Assembly (NCBI RefSeq): GCF_031755915.1 | Contig: NC_083382.1 | Location: forward strand, 4,278,001 to 4,342,000 | Length of the DNA stretch: 64,000 nt | Origin: Ziziphus jujuba | Taxonomy: Eukaryota > Streptophyta > Magnoliopsida > Rosales > Rhamnaceae | Direction of reading: 5' to 3' | The notes under the pieces: generated by a model | The model's input: the letters and a program-made list of their open reading frames with translations, nothing else | Told to the model about the DNA's origin: nothing | Databases searched by the model: none | In this document: positions 1-13,671 of the stretch, piece after piece | How positions within the stretch are numbered: position 1 is the first letter of the stretch | How the letters are laid out: the number at the start of each line of letters is the position of its first letter | Position numbers and translations under genes: made by a program

Positions 1-200
1 GATTTAGAAGTAAACATACTGCTATACAGTAAATGTTCAGTAAATGTTTTGTAGATGGCATACACAATATCCTTAGGAAGAGAGCGTATGAAATTGAGGA
101 TTGCGGATATTTATATATGTATACATAGTTGACAATGTGGTTAAAGGTAGACAAAAATTTATTAATGTTATCAATGTACATTTGTAGGTTGTACTTTATA

Positions 201-3200
201 ATGGCACCAAAGAGGAACTTGTGAGGTCAACTGAAAAAGGGAGGTAAGAAGGTGGAAAGTAAGAGACGCAGTGGTAGCACATCAGCACCCGACTCTAAGT
301 GTCGACTAACTACTAGGCAAAAATCCAAAGCTGAGACGGAAAGCACCAAACTTCGAGGGCACATTTCACTTTCCTCTCCCCCATCTGAGATGGTAAGTTT
401 TATATTCATTTATGTTGTTTTGTGCAGTAAATGATAAGACATCTGTCAGTATTTATTCATGAATGTGAAAACTCGAGAAAAACTTTACCCGATGGCCATC
501 AATAATTGCCGATGGGCCATCGGGATTTTTTTTAGTTTATTGTAGGTTGATTGCCGATGGTTTCATCGGTAATTACCACTAGTGCAAAAATGTGACCCAT
601 ATGTCTTAAGATTTAGTTGGAAATTATTATTATCAAGTTAGGGTGGAAAAGTAGGGTATGATTAAATCGTTGACGTTAGTTCCATTTATGTAATTCATTT
701 TGCAGCCCATTGACGCTCCAAAAGAACGGATCTTTCAGGATGCCGATATATTTAAAGTTAGGGCACATTCATTCGGGAATCCAATAGAAGCGAACAAAGT
801 AATTACAAGTGTACTCACAAGTGAGCAGCTAGAAAAGTATAGACAAACATGTTTTGGACACTTACTTGACATGAAGAACCTCAGGTTCTCTGGTCAGCTA
901 GTGCATCACCTGCTTTGCAGACGAATTGTGTCCAACAATCCAAAAGTACTGGAGTTTAACTTCGGCGGATCTGGAGTGCGATTTACAAAGTGGGAATTCG
1001 CACTTATTAGTGGCTTGTAGGTACCCTTCCATGTATGATATGCAAATTTCCAAAGGAAAGGAGCTGCTCACGAGGTTGCTAAATGACAGGACTGACTTGA
1101 AACTGCCCGAACTGGAGTGAATATTCAAGGGTACACATTTTATGGATGATTGGGATGTTGTAAGAATTGCATTACTATATTTCTTAGTTCATGGTGTACT
1201 CGGAATGGATCCGAGGGTTCAGATAAATAGAAAATTCATTGATTTGGTTGCTGATATTGAGGTATTTAATTCCTACCCTTGGGGCATTCTGAGTTACAAG
1301 GAGACGATCAACTCATTCCACAATGCATTCCAGCATAGAGGATATGCGGTAAAGAATAAATCACAATCGTATGACCTAAAAGGTTTTCCATTGGCGTTTC
1401 AGGTATGGTAATATATTTAATACATGTAGCGTTTACTTAAAAATTATATTTAATAACCTATAATTTATATTTTGTAGTTGTGGGGGTTTGAAGCAATCCC
1501 TGATTTTGGTAACCAATTTGGTGAGCGGCGTGAAACCCGTTTTCCGAGGATCCTTGGATGGCATGCTACAAGTCAACCGAACCATTTTGCTGTCTATAAT
1601 TGGTTCACCTCAAATAGCAATGTAAGGCAAATTTTTTTAGACTACATGGTACGACTACATTCAAGTTACATTACCAAAGTCAGTTTCCAAATTTACTTTT
1701 TTTTCCTTTCTTCATTTCATGTAGTATGTTGTGCACTGGAGGTTAGATGCTACCGATGAAGAGAAGACTATGGATTACTGGCGAACAATAGCAGTGAACA
1801 TACATGAAGTTCGCTATACGACACCACCACTTGTAGCACCAATAGCCACTGTTGGCACTAAAGATGCATCCAAAGCTGAGGAGCATTCTAGTGGCCCTCC
1901 AGATGCTAATTTCAGGGTATGCAATTGTTACTTGCATGCAAATTTGTATTTCATATGTTGTACTAATATATATTGACTTATGTTTTGGATATTGATATTG
2001 ATTAGCATATTGATATTGATTAGCTTGCTTGCTTGGAGGCAAAATTTGATGAATTAAATAAAGAGATGGAATTGTTAAGGAAGATGCTTAGTTTTGTTAT
2101 TGACCAACAAAAGCATCAGGTATCATTTAGACAACTTAGTATACTTTAGGGTTTCAGCATTATTAAATTATATATTGTAATTCAGCAATGATTTGTTGTT
2201 AGGGTTTAGGAACTGCAAAATAACCATTGTGTTTTGCAGGCCGAACATCATATGCACAGTCATTCACCGTCATCTTCGGTGTGACCATCATCCCCTATGG
2301 CACCGTCATTTGGAGAGCAAGCCGAAGAATTTGATGCACCCATAGACGGTTCCAATGGTAGGAAGGAAGATGATGATTGTACTACACCATTTGAGCCTAT
2401 CGTACCTGGAGGACCCTATGTGGAGGATTCCATGGCTTTGGTGCCATATCGGCCTTTGCATTTGGGGTGGGATATCAGTGCTTCAGCTGACAGTCCACAT
2501 CATGACCAATCAGCTGAGATTGAGGTGGAGGATTGGACACATAACGTTGGTGATACAAGCCGATTCGGTAGAGTTTACCACTAGCCACATCATATCATCT
2601 CTCCTTACACCGACCCGTGTAAGAAGAAGGTCAAATTTAATCTTAATTGACATATTGATGCATCGAAGGAGAGGGTGTTCGATGAGTGGTATAGGGTGGC
2701 ACCGAACGAAGCAACTTTGTGTACATCTTATATGACGGTGGGGAAGAAATTGTTTGCTGAGCTACTTACCTCTGAAAGATGGTTGACTTCCGATGTAAGT
2801 TATATACTTTATTTTCATGTAAAATCATTGTGTTCCTACGTTTGGAATGATGTTTTATTTATCACCTCACACTTGTTATTTATTTCCTTTAATGTGGTTT
2901 TGCAGCATATTGACACTATTTTGTATTTCATACGAAAAAGGCTGTTTGAGAATGAGAAGATGTTCACCCACACCTGTGCCATATTAGACGTGTTATTTTG
3001 GGTAAGATGATGGGATGTTACTGTGTTGCTTAATGTTATATTGATGACATTTTATATTGTATCTATTTCATTATTTGGCAATCATCCATCAAAGGGCGTT
3101 ATCCCATATGGGGGGCATCTCGAAGCACATATTTATGTGATTCAACACTTCGTAGCTATGTGAGTGGGAAGTCACCCAAACCTAGCATGCTATGGCGGAG

Positions 3201-3806
3201 ATGTGATTATGTAATTCCCTACATATATTTAAAAAAATTCTCACTAAGTTTCCCAATTTGTGGATAATGAGGTTATGTTCTAATTTGCATGTGTACATCC
3301 CTGTCAACAATGGAGGCGCCCATTGGTTGGCAGCATGTGTGGACTTGAAGGCCCGACATATTGATTTATACGACCCAAATATGAGAAACAAATATGTCCA
3401 GAATAAAGAGTTGAACAATGCGGAATGCCTTACGTATATGCTGCCTTACCTATTGAAGGATGGGGTATATTACGAGAAGAATCCGGACGTGCCTCCCACT
3501 TTAGAGCCATTCACGATGACCATGATCAAAGATGCACCCCACCAAGACAATGGGTATGAATGTGTTGTCATTTCAAACCACTTCTATTGCTGCTATTTTA
3601 TTGTGCTTACGTGTGGAAATACACGTGGTTGGTTTTCATTAATGTTAATCATTAATGCTATTCTGCAGGGATGATTGTGGCGTCTACGCTTTAAAATTTA
3701 TTGAAACAAGAGCAGTGAGGAGAATCTTTCATTTGGCCCAGAAGACATTAGGTTTTTTAGAAAAAAATATGCTGTTGATTTGTATTTGAATAAACTTTCA
3801 ATGTAG
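201..3806 (+). pseudogene. ULP1-like cysteine protease (DUF1985 + C48 peptidase) of a MULE, decayed
   Basis: Exons inferred from GT-AG sites and protein continuity are 201-392, 706-1402, 1478-1648, 1725-1916, 2024-2119, 2240-2794, 2906-3001, a poorly defined exon between about 3090 and 3553, and 3669-3806. Exon 2 encodes a DUF1985-type region (LCRRIV..NPKVLEFNFGG, then WEFALISGL). Exon 5 looks like a short coiled coil. The last exons encode a C48 peptidase: His in GGAHWLAACVD, Asp in LYDPN, and Cys in DDCGVYALKF (codon 3676-3678), so the catalytic triad is present. The frame is broken by TGA at 222-224, a likely 1-nt insertion near 1018, TGA at 1118-1120, 2282-2284 and 2648-2650, TAG at 2581-2583, and a 1-nt deletion near 3714. 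MULE ULP1 proteins are thought to act on SUMO-like conjugates; that role is not tested for any copy here. Confidence 0.85.
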
Positions 3807-3949
3807 ATCGTATGTTTAATGTTATGACACCCTATACTAATGTTATCTTAATATGCTGAACCTAGCTTTAGTAATGATAACCGTTGACCCAAAAAAAAAA
3901 AAAAAAAGGAGAAAAGAAGACCCTCAGTTGTGATAAAAATTAAAGCAAA
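3807..3949. other. Short A-rich spacer between ULP1 stop and repeat array
   Basis: The stretch contains a 17-nt A tract near 3891-3907 and no coding signal. It may carry the ULP1 3' end and poly(A) region. Confidence 0.4.
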
Positions 3950-6900
3950 GATGATTATCGAGGGTGCATCGATAATTCCCGATTCACCATCGGTAATTAC
4001 CGATACGCTTTCGGTAATATCAATTCACATATTTTTTTACTCCAAAGACTCAGCTAATGGGTGTTTCCAGCAACAACATGCAAAATATACATTCATCAAT
4101 GCCCCCAAACAGAAAAACCCCAAAAGTTTCGAAAACGTTCTCCAATTGGCAAAAAAATTTGATTACCGTAGGTTTCATCGGTAATTACCAAAACCCCAGT
4201 GGCAATCACGTTTTACCAATGTTGTGGCCCCAACAAGTCCCCTAATGTGTGTTAAATGCAAGAACATGCAAAATATGAATTACTAAATGATTCAAAGGAG
4301 ACAAAACCCCAAAAGTTCTAAAAAAGTTCTCAAATTGGCAAAAAAAATTTATTATTGTAGGCCTTCGGTAATTAGCGATGAAAACTACGGTAATCAATTT
4401 ATACTTGCTGGAAACATTACCATAGGTTTCATCGGTAATTACCGAAACCCCGGTGGTAATCACATTTTACTAATTTTTTGGCCCCCACAAGTCCCCTAAT
4501 ATGTTTTAAATGAAAGAACATGCAATATATGGATTCTTCAATGATCCTAAGGAAAGAAAACCCCAAAATCTCTGAAACAGTTCTCAAATTGGCCAAAAAA
4601 AATATGATTACTGTAGACTTTTGGTAATTACCGATAAAACCTACGACAATCAATTTATACTTTCTGGAAAAATTACCGTAGGTTTCATCGGTAATTACCA
4701 AAACCCCAGTGGTAATCACATTTTACCAATTTTTTGGGCCCCATAAGTCCCCTAATGTGTGGTAAATGCAAAAAAATACAAAAAATAGATTCTTAATTGA
4801 TCCTAAGGAGAAAAAACCCAAAAATGTCTGAAAACCTTCTCTAATTGGTAAAAACATATGATTACTGTGGACATTCGGTAATTACCGATGAAACCAACGG
4901 TAATCAATTTAAACTTTCTCGAATAATTACTGTAGATTTAATCAGTAATTAACGAAACCCCTATGGTAATCATATTTTACCAATTTTTTGGGCCCCACAA
5001 GTCCCCTAATGTGTGTTAAATGCAAAAACATTCAAAATATGGATTTTTCAATGATCCTAAGGAGAGAAAACCCCAAAATTTAGGAAAAAGTTCTCAAATT
5101 GGCAAAAAATATATGATTACTGTAGGCCGTCAGCAATTACCGATGAAACCTACGGTAATCAACTTATACTTTCTGAAAAAATTACCATAGATTTCATCGA
5201 TAATTACCGTAACCCCTATGGTAATCACATTTTACCAATTTTTTGGGCCTCACAAGTCTCTTAATGTGTGTTAAATGAAAGAACATGCAATATATGGATT
5301 CTTAAATGATCCTAAGGAGAGAAAATCCGAAAATTTCAAAAAAAGTTCTCAAATTGGCAAAATAAATATGATTACTGTAGGCCGTCAATAATTACCGATG
5401 AAACCTACGGTAATCAACTTATACTTTCTGGAACAATTACCGTAGGTTTCATCGGTAATTACCTTAACCCCTATGGTAATCACATTTTACCAATTTTTTG
5501 GGCCCCACAAGTCCCCTAATGTGTGTTAAATGAAAGAACATGCAATATATGGATTCTTAAATGATCCTAAGGAAAGAAAACCGCAAAATTTCAGAAAAAG
5601 TTCTCAAATTGGCAAAATACGATTACTGTAGGCCGTCAGTAATTATCGATGAAACCTACGGTAATCAATTTATACCTCTGGAAAAATTACCATAGATTTA
5701 ATTGGTAACTACTGAAACCCTTATGTTAATCACATTTTACCAATTTTTTCGGCCCCACAAGTCCTCTAATGTGTGTTAAATGCAAAAACATGCAAATATA
5801 TGGATTCTTCAATGATCCTAAGGAGAGAAAACCCCAAAAATTTGGAAAAAGTTCTCAAATTGGCAAAAAAAATACAATTACTGTAGGCCATCGGTAATTA
5901 CCGATGAAACTTATAGTAATCAACTTATACTTTCTGAAAAAATTATCGTAGGTTTAATCAGTAATTATCGAAACCCCTATGGTAATCACATTTTACCAAT
6001 TTGTTGGGCCCCACAAGTCCCCTATGTGTGTTAAATGCAAAATATAGATTCTTAATTGATCCTAAGGAGAAAAAATCCAAAAATGTCTGAAAAAGTTCTC
6101 AAATTGGCCAAAAAATCATGATTACTGTAGACCTTTGGTAATTACCGATGAAACCTATGGTAATCAAATTATACTTTCTAGAAAAATTACCGTAGGTTTC
6201 ATCGGTAATTATCGTAACCCCTATGGTAATCACATTTTACCAATTTTTTGGGCCCCACAAGTCCCCTAATGTGTGTTAAAAGCAAAAAAAAAATGCAAAA
6301 TATAGATTCTTAAATGATCCTACGGAGAAAAACCCCCAAAATGTCTGAAAAAGTTCTCAAATTGGCAAAAAAAAAATGATTACTGTAGACCTTCAGTAAT
6401 TACCGATGAAACCTACGATAATTGATTTTTACTTTCGAGAAAAACTACCGTAGGTTTCATTGGTAATTACTGAAACCGCTATAGTAATCACATTTTACCA
6501 ATTTTTTGGCCCCCACAAGTACCTTAATGTGTGTTAAATGCAAAAACATGCAAAATATAAAATCTTCAATGATCCTAAGGCGAAAAAACCCCAATAGTCT
6601 GGAAAATTTTGACACTTTGATAACTTTTTCTGAACTTTTGGGGTTTTTTCTCCTTAGGATCATTGAAAAATCCATATTTTGCATGTTGTTGCATTTAACA
6701 CACATTAGGGGATTTTTGGGGGCCAAAAAATTAATAAAACCACATTATCGTAGGGGTTTCGGTAATAACCGATTAAACCTACGGTAATTTTTCGAGAAAG
6801 TATAAATTGATTACCGTAGGTTTCATGGGTAATTACCGAAGGTCTATAGTTAACATATTTTTTTTTTCCAATTTGAGAACTTTTTCAGACATTTTGGAGT

Positions 6901-7812
6901 TTTCTCTCCTTAGGATCATTTAAGAATATATATTTTGCATTTTTTTTTCCATTTAACACACATTAAGGGACTTGTGGGGGCCAAAAATTGGTAAAATGTG
7001 ATTACCATAGGGATTTTGGTAATTACCGATTAAATCTACAGTAATTTTTCCAGAAAGTATAAATTGATTACCGTAAGTTTCATCGGCAATTACCGAATGT
7101 CTACAATAATCGTATTTTTTTTCCAATTTGAAAACTTTTTCAGAGATTTTGGGGTTTTCTCTCCTTATGATCATTTAAGAATCCATATATTGCATGTTCT
7201 TTCATTTAACTCACATTACGGGACTTGTGGGGGCCAAAAAATTGGTAAAATGTGATTACCATAGGTGTATCAGTAATTGCCGATGGAACCTATGGTAATT
7301 TTTCCAGAAAGTATAATTTTACTACCGTAGGTTTCATTGGTAATTACCGAAGGTCTACAATAATCAAAAAATTTTGCCAATTTGAGAACTTTTTCAGAAA
7401 TTTTGGGATTTGGTCTACTTAAGATCATTTAAGAATTCATATTTTGCTTGTTCTTTCATTTAACACACATTAGGGGACTTGTGGGGGCCAAAACATTGGT
7501 AAAATGTGATTACCATAGAGGTTTCAGTAATTATTGATAAAACCTACGGTAATTTTTTTTGAAAATAAAAATTGATTACCGTAGGTTTCATCGGTAATTA
7601 CCGAAGGCCTACCGTATTCATATTTTTTTGCCAATTTGAGAATTTTTTCTTAAATTTTGGGATTTTTTCTCCTTAGGATCATTTAAGAATCTATATTTTG
7701 CATTTTTGTTTCATTTAACACACATTAGGAGACTTGTGGGGGCCAAAATATTGGTAAAATGTGATTACCATAGGGGTTTCGATAATTACAAATGAAACCT
7801 ACGGTAATGTTT
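3950..7812. repeat. 253-bp tandem array with an internal orientation switch
   Basis: A unit of about 243-258 bp recurs through the stretch. A convenient marker is CACAAGTCCCCTAATGTG, seen with small changes near 4228, 4486, 4740, 4995, 5250, 5503, 5754, 6011, 6254 and 6512. A partial unit lies before 4228. From about 6620 the same unit runs in reverse: the marker appears as its complement near 6700, 6957, 7209, 7463 and 7718. Each unit also holds short palindromes of the form ATTACCGATGAAACCTACGG / CCGTAGGTTTCATCGGTAAT. There is no coding signal, and the short reading frames in it are chance. The array lies between the two convergent MULE genes. It is not CRISPR-like: the units are degenerate, have no unique spacers and the genome is eukaryotic. 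Confidence 0.93.
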
Positions 7813-8277
7813 GAAGCAAAAACAAATTGAACATTTTCACTTATTAATGTCATTTTTTCTCTTACTTTGTCAGAAGTTATCATTAATAATGCTACATTTA
7901 GCATGTTATTGGTTGGAACACACATGATTGAAGTTGTCGGATGGAATTGTGGTGATTTTTTTACGACGGTGTACAAATGTCAATTACCGACTATGCATTG
8001 GTCATTACCATTAGGCAGTAATATCATCCGTGCAACCGTAAGAAACCTACAAACAACTGAACCAAAAACTGAACACAGAATGATATGTTATCAATACAAT
8101 ACGACAGATGAATTTGACAACAAAAGAACACATAAACCCAATGTCTATTATGCCAAAACACATGTTACGCGGTTGAGCAACTAATTGCATTCCTGACTAC
8201 ATTGCATAACACACGCATACCGCATAACATGCCCCCATTGTCTTATTATAGCGTCGAGCAATTTATGGGCCTTCGGT
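7813..8277. other. Transposase 3' flank, no recognised gene
   Basis: The stretch lies between the repeat array and the transposase stop. It holds a plus-strand reading frame of 105 codons (7867-8184) that I do not recognise and that starts in what looks like the array edge. It may carry the transposase 3' UTR. Confidence 0.35.
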
Positions 8278-10751
8278 TCAATGGTGCTGTTGGTTGGTAG
8301 TGCTATCAAGAGGTACGGCGACTAAGCATGATCGGCTGCTGTGACCAATCTGTTTGCACCTCCCGCATCTATATTGATGACGCTCCTCTCCTTGAGATTG
8401 AATCATTTTCTTTCTTGGTCTTCTTGACTGTTTTCCAATTTGAGGTGGAAGTACAACTTGGTTTATGACATCATCAGGAGCATGCCATTGACATTTATCT
8501 CCAAGTGGATATATGGTTTCCAAATATGCCTCACGAAGTGAGTGAACTGAGTAATGCGCCAAGCAAAGGATATATGAAGAAATATGAGGATGCTTACATG
8601 CTGCAATTGCATGGACACAAGGAAATCCATCAATGTCAAATTCCTTGCATGAGTACATCTTATTTTCTAAGTTAACAACTCCAACGAACACGCCATGGCC
8701 AACAACTTGAAACTCATATAAGTTCAATGGAATAAAACGTAAGCCTCTGCCATTATTTGAGTGCTCTTGCATGATATTTTCCCACCAATTAGTAACAGGA
8801 GTTTGCATTGCAGCTGTGTTAATTCGATGTTCATACCACCACTTTTGCAAGACATCACGAATGTGATCTAGTAATGGAAAAGCAAGTTTATTCCTAGCAT
8901 CAAGAAGCACAGAGTTCATGCTCTCTGCGATGTTAGTTGTCATTATGGTGTATCTATTGCTCGGAAAATGTGATCTAGCCCATTTTGTAGGATTTGCATC
9001 CTTGAGATATTGTACAACTTCAATACTAACCCCTTCTAAAAGCTGCATGGCCTTATCAAAATCCTCAACAATATATGCTCTAGCTGCATCATTAAAAGTT
9101 GATATAATCACATTGACATTACCTTTAAACTTCTTAGCACGTAAATTTGTACCAAGATAATATGTGCAATGGCCATGGTGATTATTAGGGAAAACTGTAC
9201 GTATCGCTTTTGCAATGCTTTTGTGTCTGTCCGATATAAAAACTATATTCGGATCATCCCCAAACGCTTCTTTAAACCTCTCAAAAAACCACGTGTAAGC
9301 CGCATCCGTCTCCCCAAGGCCTATTCCATAAGCAAGTCGATAAATTTGATTGTTCCCATCCAAACATGATGCAATATACAATAAACCTATATATCTATTC
9401 TTTAGCGTAGTTCCATCGACAGCTACGACTCTCCGCATATGCTGAAACCCTCTAATGCTAGCTCTAAATGCCATGAAAAAATATAAAAATCTATTTTAAT
9501 CGTTAGTTTCAATTCAAGTGAACGTGCTCGGATTTTTGCTCTTCAAAACGTGACTCCATAAAAGAAGTTTTGCATATGAATCTTCTGGCGTGCCCCACAA
9601 ACCTGATAATGCAACTTCCTTAGCAGCCCATGCTTTATTGTAGCTTATGTTTACTCCATAATTAGAGCGAATGTCATGCACGATATCTCGGGGTTTGTAT
9701 TGCAGTGAAATCCCATCAAACGTTGGCTGGATGATGTCTCCGATAACTGAACTTAATGCTTGATGATGATCCCTTTTCATGATATTTAAAGAGCAAATAT
9801 GCTCATCCTTGAAGGCCCTAATCATGAAGGCCTCTGTATTATCACCATGTAGCTTGGTAGCATGCATTCACCACATGCAATTGTCATTTACACATACAAC
9901 CTCATATCGGACTCTATCTGACTTCTTGACCTTGAATTCAAAATTTCTCCTTAGTGCATAAAGACTAAGCTTCTTCTGTAGCACATTCTTACTCGCAAAG
10001 AGTTGGTTGATCCGAATGATTTCATGGGCATTGACAAATGAGAAGCGACGGTTAACCCTATGTTCAGCCATAGATACGGTAGAATCCTGTCGAATGTCCA
10101 AATGGTTTTCGGTATAAGGAGAGGCAAGCACATCATCATTCACATTAGCAATTGGACTATTACCATAAGGAGAATCACCATGTCGACTATCACCAGCAAA
10201 AAGTGCCGAATGTTGGGTCCAACAAATGTCACATAATCCATCTTCACTACGAGCAGTGTTGACCTCAACCTCAAATTGTTCATCTTTATCATAATCATGT
10301 CCACGATATTCATTCATATCATTAATGTCGAAGCACTCATTATCATGATCATGTTCCACAGATTGCACATTATTTTCACAAATTTGATTTTCGAAGAATC
10401 CAGGTTGAGTTTTTGGCACATGCAGTTTGGTCACTGGGGACTGCATGTCAGCATCAGAGGTACATATAGCTGTCTCTGGAACTGCAGATAGTGGGGCAAT
10501 AGTCATAAATCCTGAACTTGTAGGTATCCTATTCACAACACATCCAGCAGTATTAATACTTTGTGGAACCCTGGATAACACATCAATAATAAATGGAGAT
10601 CTGTCTTGAGGTCTGTGTGAACTATACTCTTCTATAAAACTTTGTAGGTCTTCCTCATTTTCCACAACGTACAGCTCATATGACAAACACACATGGTATA
10701 TGAACTTGAAGATTAATTGATATTGTGTAGAATCTAAGTTGAGAGCATTGT

Positions 10752-13666
10752 TGTAACACCCCATCCCAAAGTACAACGGAAATTTTCCAACTTTGACGGA
10801 GGTTGGCCGTTGACCGTTGACTTTGACTTTGATTGTTGACCCAAGGGGTCAAAAGTTGACTTTTTGTTCTGGTTGAAATTCTAGGTTGACTGAGATACCG
10901 TTACAAAGTATATGTTGGCACGATTTCGTAGACTAGTAGCACGTTGAAAACGGAGCTACGGTTTGAAAGTTATGAGTAAAACAAGTTGGGGTCCAAATTG
11001 TCCAAGGGGTGCCGAAGTTGACTTTTTTATTCATGCAAAGTTGAGCTTTGACTCATGCATGGTTGTGAAGTACTAGTCGATACGAGTCCGTAGACTAGCG
11101 GCACGTCCGATTTGGACATGTGGTTTGAAAGTTATGGACCTGTAGAGTTTTTCAAATACTGTATTATTTTAATATTATTTTTAAACGCGTAACGATGTGC
11201 CACGTATGACTTAATAAATGTGACCATGTGTCACCATGGTGAAATGCCACATGTCAACCATGTTTAATATCAAATTATTATTTTATTGTTATTTTATGTA
11301 AAAATATTATTTTTAATATTATTTAATTATTTTTATTTTATTTTATTTTCCTTTTTCTTTTATTTCTTTTTCTTTTCTTTTTCTTTTTTTTCCCCACGTG
11401 GGAAAACACCTTCCTTATTTTCTTTTCCTTCCCTTCTCCTTCTTCCTCGAGCCCGTAAAAAAAACCAACAAGGAATCCTCTCTCTCTCTCTCCTTTGACT
11501 CTCTCCCTCTCTCTCTTTGACCGACCTTTTGGCTGGATTTCAGTCGCCGGATGGCCACACGCGCCGGCCATCGGCGAAGCCCAGCTCCCCACGACCTCAA
11601 CCTCCAATTTTTCCGGCCCGTTGCCGCCGGACGCGCCCAGATCGAGCCGGTGAAGTCGGCGGCGGCCGGTTAAGTTTTTCCGGCGATTCTCGTCGTTTCC
11701 GACCAATCCAGCCCGACCCATACCTCTATCCCACCATTTTCGACCCCTCTGAGTCCATTTCCGGGGTTAGATTGCCCAAAATCCCCACCGTTTGAGAGAT
11801 CCTTCAAGTTTAAATTCGACCGAATCTTTCCGACCAAATTCCGGCCACCGCCGGTCGAATTGAACTCAATGGAGGTCGGTAATGTGATCCTCATCTCACA
11901 AGCTTTCCATAGACATATAATTTGTCAATTTTGGATAACGTTTGTGTTTGACCCCCCGGGTACCGGGTATTATTTACCCAAATAAAATATTAATTTATTT
12001 GACTATGTGTGAATTGTGTTCTAGGAGCACGGGTGAGTCATGGAATTGATCCCATGGTGGATCTTGGATTAATTGCGTGCTCCAAGTGAGTGATCCACCT
12101 TTGAAAATATTTTTTGAGTAATTAATTATATTTATGTCGTGTTAATTTGATATCTGCAGTTATGCTCATGTGGTGTACTTTAAATATAATCGGGAAAGAT
12201 ATTATTTTATATATATTTACCCATTGGTGCTAAATGAAATTTTGGGGTCATTAGAAATTCCCGATTATTATTTTATTGTGATTAAATAGTATTTATTACA
12301 CATGAGCAAGTATTTTCAGCAATTAACTGTGACTGGATCTTATATTATATTTTGGGCATAATTGGTTTAAATATTTTATGAAATTATTGTTTAAATTGGT
12401 GGTTTAATTTTATAATTATGCCCACGGTATTTTAATTGTTGAACCTCGTATTACGAAAAAATTATGGTTTTATTTGTTATCGATGTTTCGTACCGGTTTG
12501 TTAAATGAAAATATGTGGGATGGTAAGTGTGAAAATTTAATATATTTCCCACGGTAATTTTGGAAAAAGCGGTACGGTTGATTTAATAATTATTTTATAC
12601 GCATTCATACAGTATTGGTGTTCTGGTATATATGTGGTTAGCGCGCAAGTATTATGTCTCCCGTGAGTTGCCATTGGACCGTGGGTAGGCAGGTTTGATA
12701 TAGTGCACATAGCCGCCCCCCTCCTTGGCCGGGATGACGGTTTCAGCAGCGGTACTGTCGGGACGCCGAAGTGCCGTTTGCAAGTTTCTCTCTTTAATCT
12801 CCCTGCTAGTCGGTGCTCAGGACGCTGGGTATCAGAGGGCATCACTGGTATATGGTGTGGTGCGTCAAGTGTAAATTTTCAAATAAAATTTCAAACCACA
12901 AAATATTCAAAATTTATTTATTATATCTTATTACATTTTATTTATATTTGGGGTATTTATTTATTTATTTGTTGTTTATTAAATTATTTGATCCCTTGGT
13001 TTTCGAGAAGTACGAATATTGGGTTTTGTGAAAATGTTTTAAAAGGGGAACATTTCCAACGGAGTGAATAGTGAGGGTTTTGAGAGAAAGTATTACCTTT
13101 AAATGTTTATTTATTTATTTATGTAATTGTTCGGTATTGATTAATTAAATTTCTTTATTTGTTATATTAATATTAAAGGTGTACAGTAGATAGGGTCACT
13201 CACTGAGATGATTAGCATCTCACATTTTTAAATTCCGTTCCCGTAGGTCCAGGTTGGGAGACGTTGATTGTCCGGGGCGAGCCCAACGTCTCAGTTCGTT
13301 GCCAAAAGTCCAAGAAGTATTTCTTCCCTTTTTCCTCTCCATCCTGTATTATTTCTTATCTGTCATCGTATTAATTTCATATTTATTTGTATAATGCTCT
13401 GTATACTGTATGGGACATGTAGTTATTATTTATGCACTGGGTTGCTGTTATTCTTTGAAGTGCTGTAAAGTTGTGGAATCAATTTGTAGTATTGTGGGAG
13501 GAATAAGGGGACGATTATAGAAGTGTGTTTTCAATGCAGGTAATTTTTGGTAAGTCCTACCTTAGGGGAGGTGCTGCCGGATTTTCCGTTGGAAGGTTCG
13601 GTGGTATTTCCCTGGGATCAAGGCTTGTCTAGGGTTCCGGGGAGGAATTCTGGACGGGTCCTGACA
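10752..13666 (+). mobile_element. Solo LTR, copy A (2,915 bp)
   Basis: It starts TGTAACACCCC and ends GGGTCCTGACA, so it has the TG..CA ends of an LTR. It is flanked by ATTGT (10747-10751) and GTTGT (13667-13671), a 4/5-matching 5-bp target duplication. No gag, pol or internal LTR pair is visible, so I read it as a solo LTR of a long-LTR retrotransposon. A CT-rich tract (about 11,400-11,516) precedes a GC-rich stretch. The related copies are B (13672-16680) and C (30221-33524), both in opposite orientation to A. Strand is assigned relative to this copy and the true transcription direction is not proven. Confidence 0.85.
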
Positions 13667-13671
13667 GTTGT

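Noticed and set aside
4057..7255. Many 60-95-codon frames inside the 253-bp array
   Set aside because: They repeat with the DNA unit and run on both strands; they are shadows of the satellite.
3950..7812. CRISPR-like array
   Set aside because: The units are about 253 bp, degenerate, have no unique spacers and switch orientation; the genome is eukaryotic.
7867..8184. 105-codon plus-strand frame, possible third MULE protein
   Set aside because: No domain recognised, no similarity I can recall to VANC-type proteins, and it starts in array-edge sequence.
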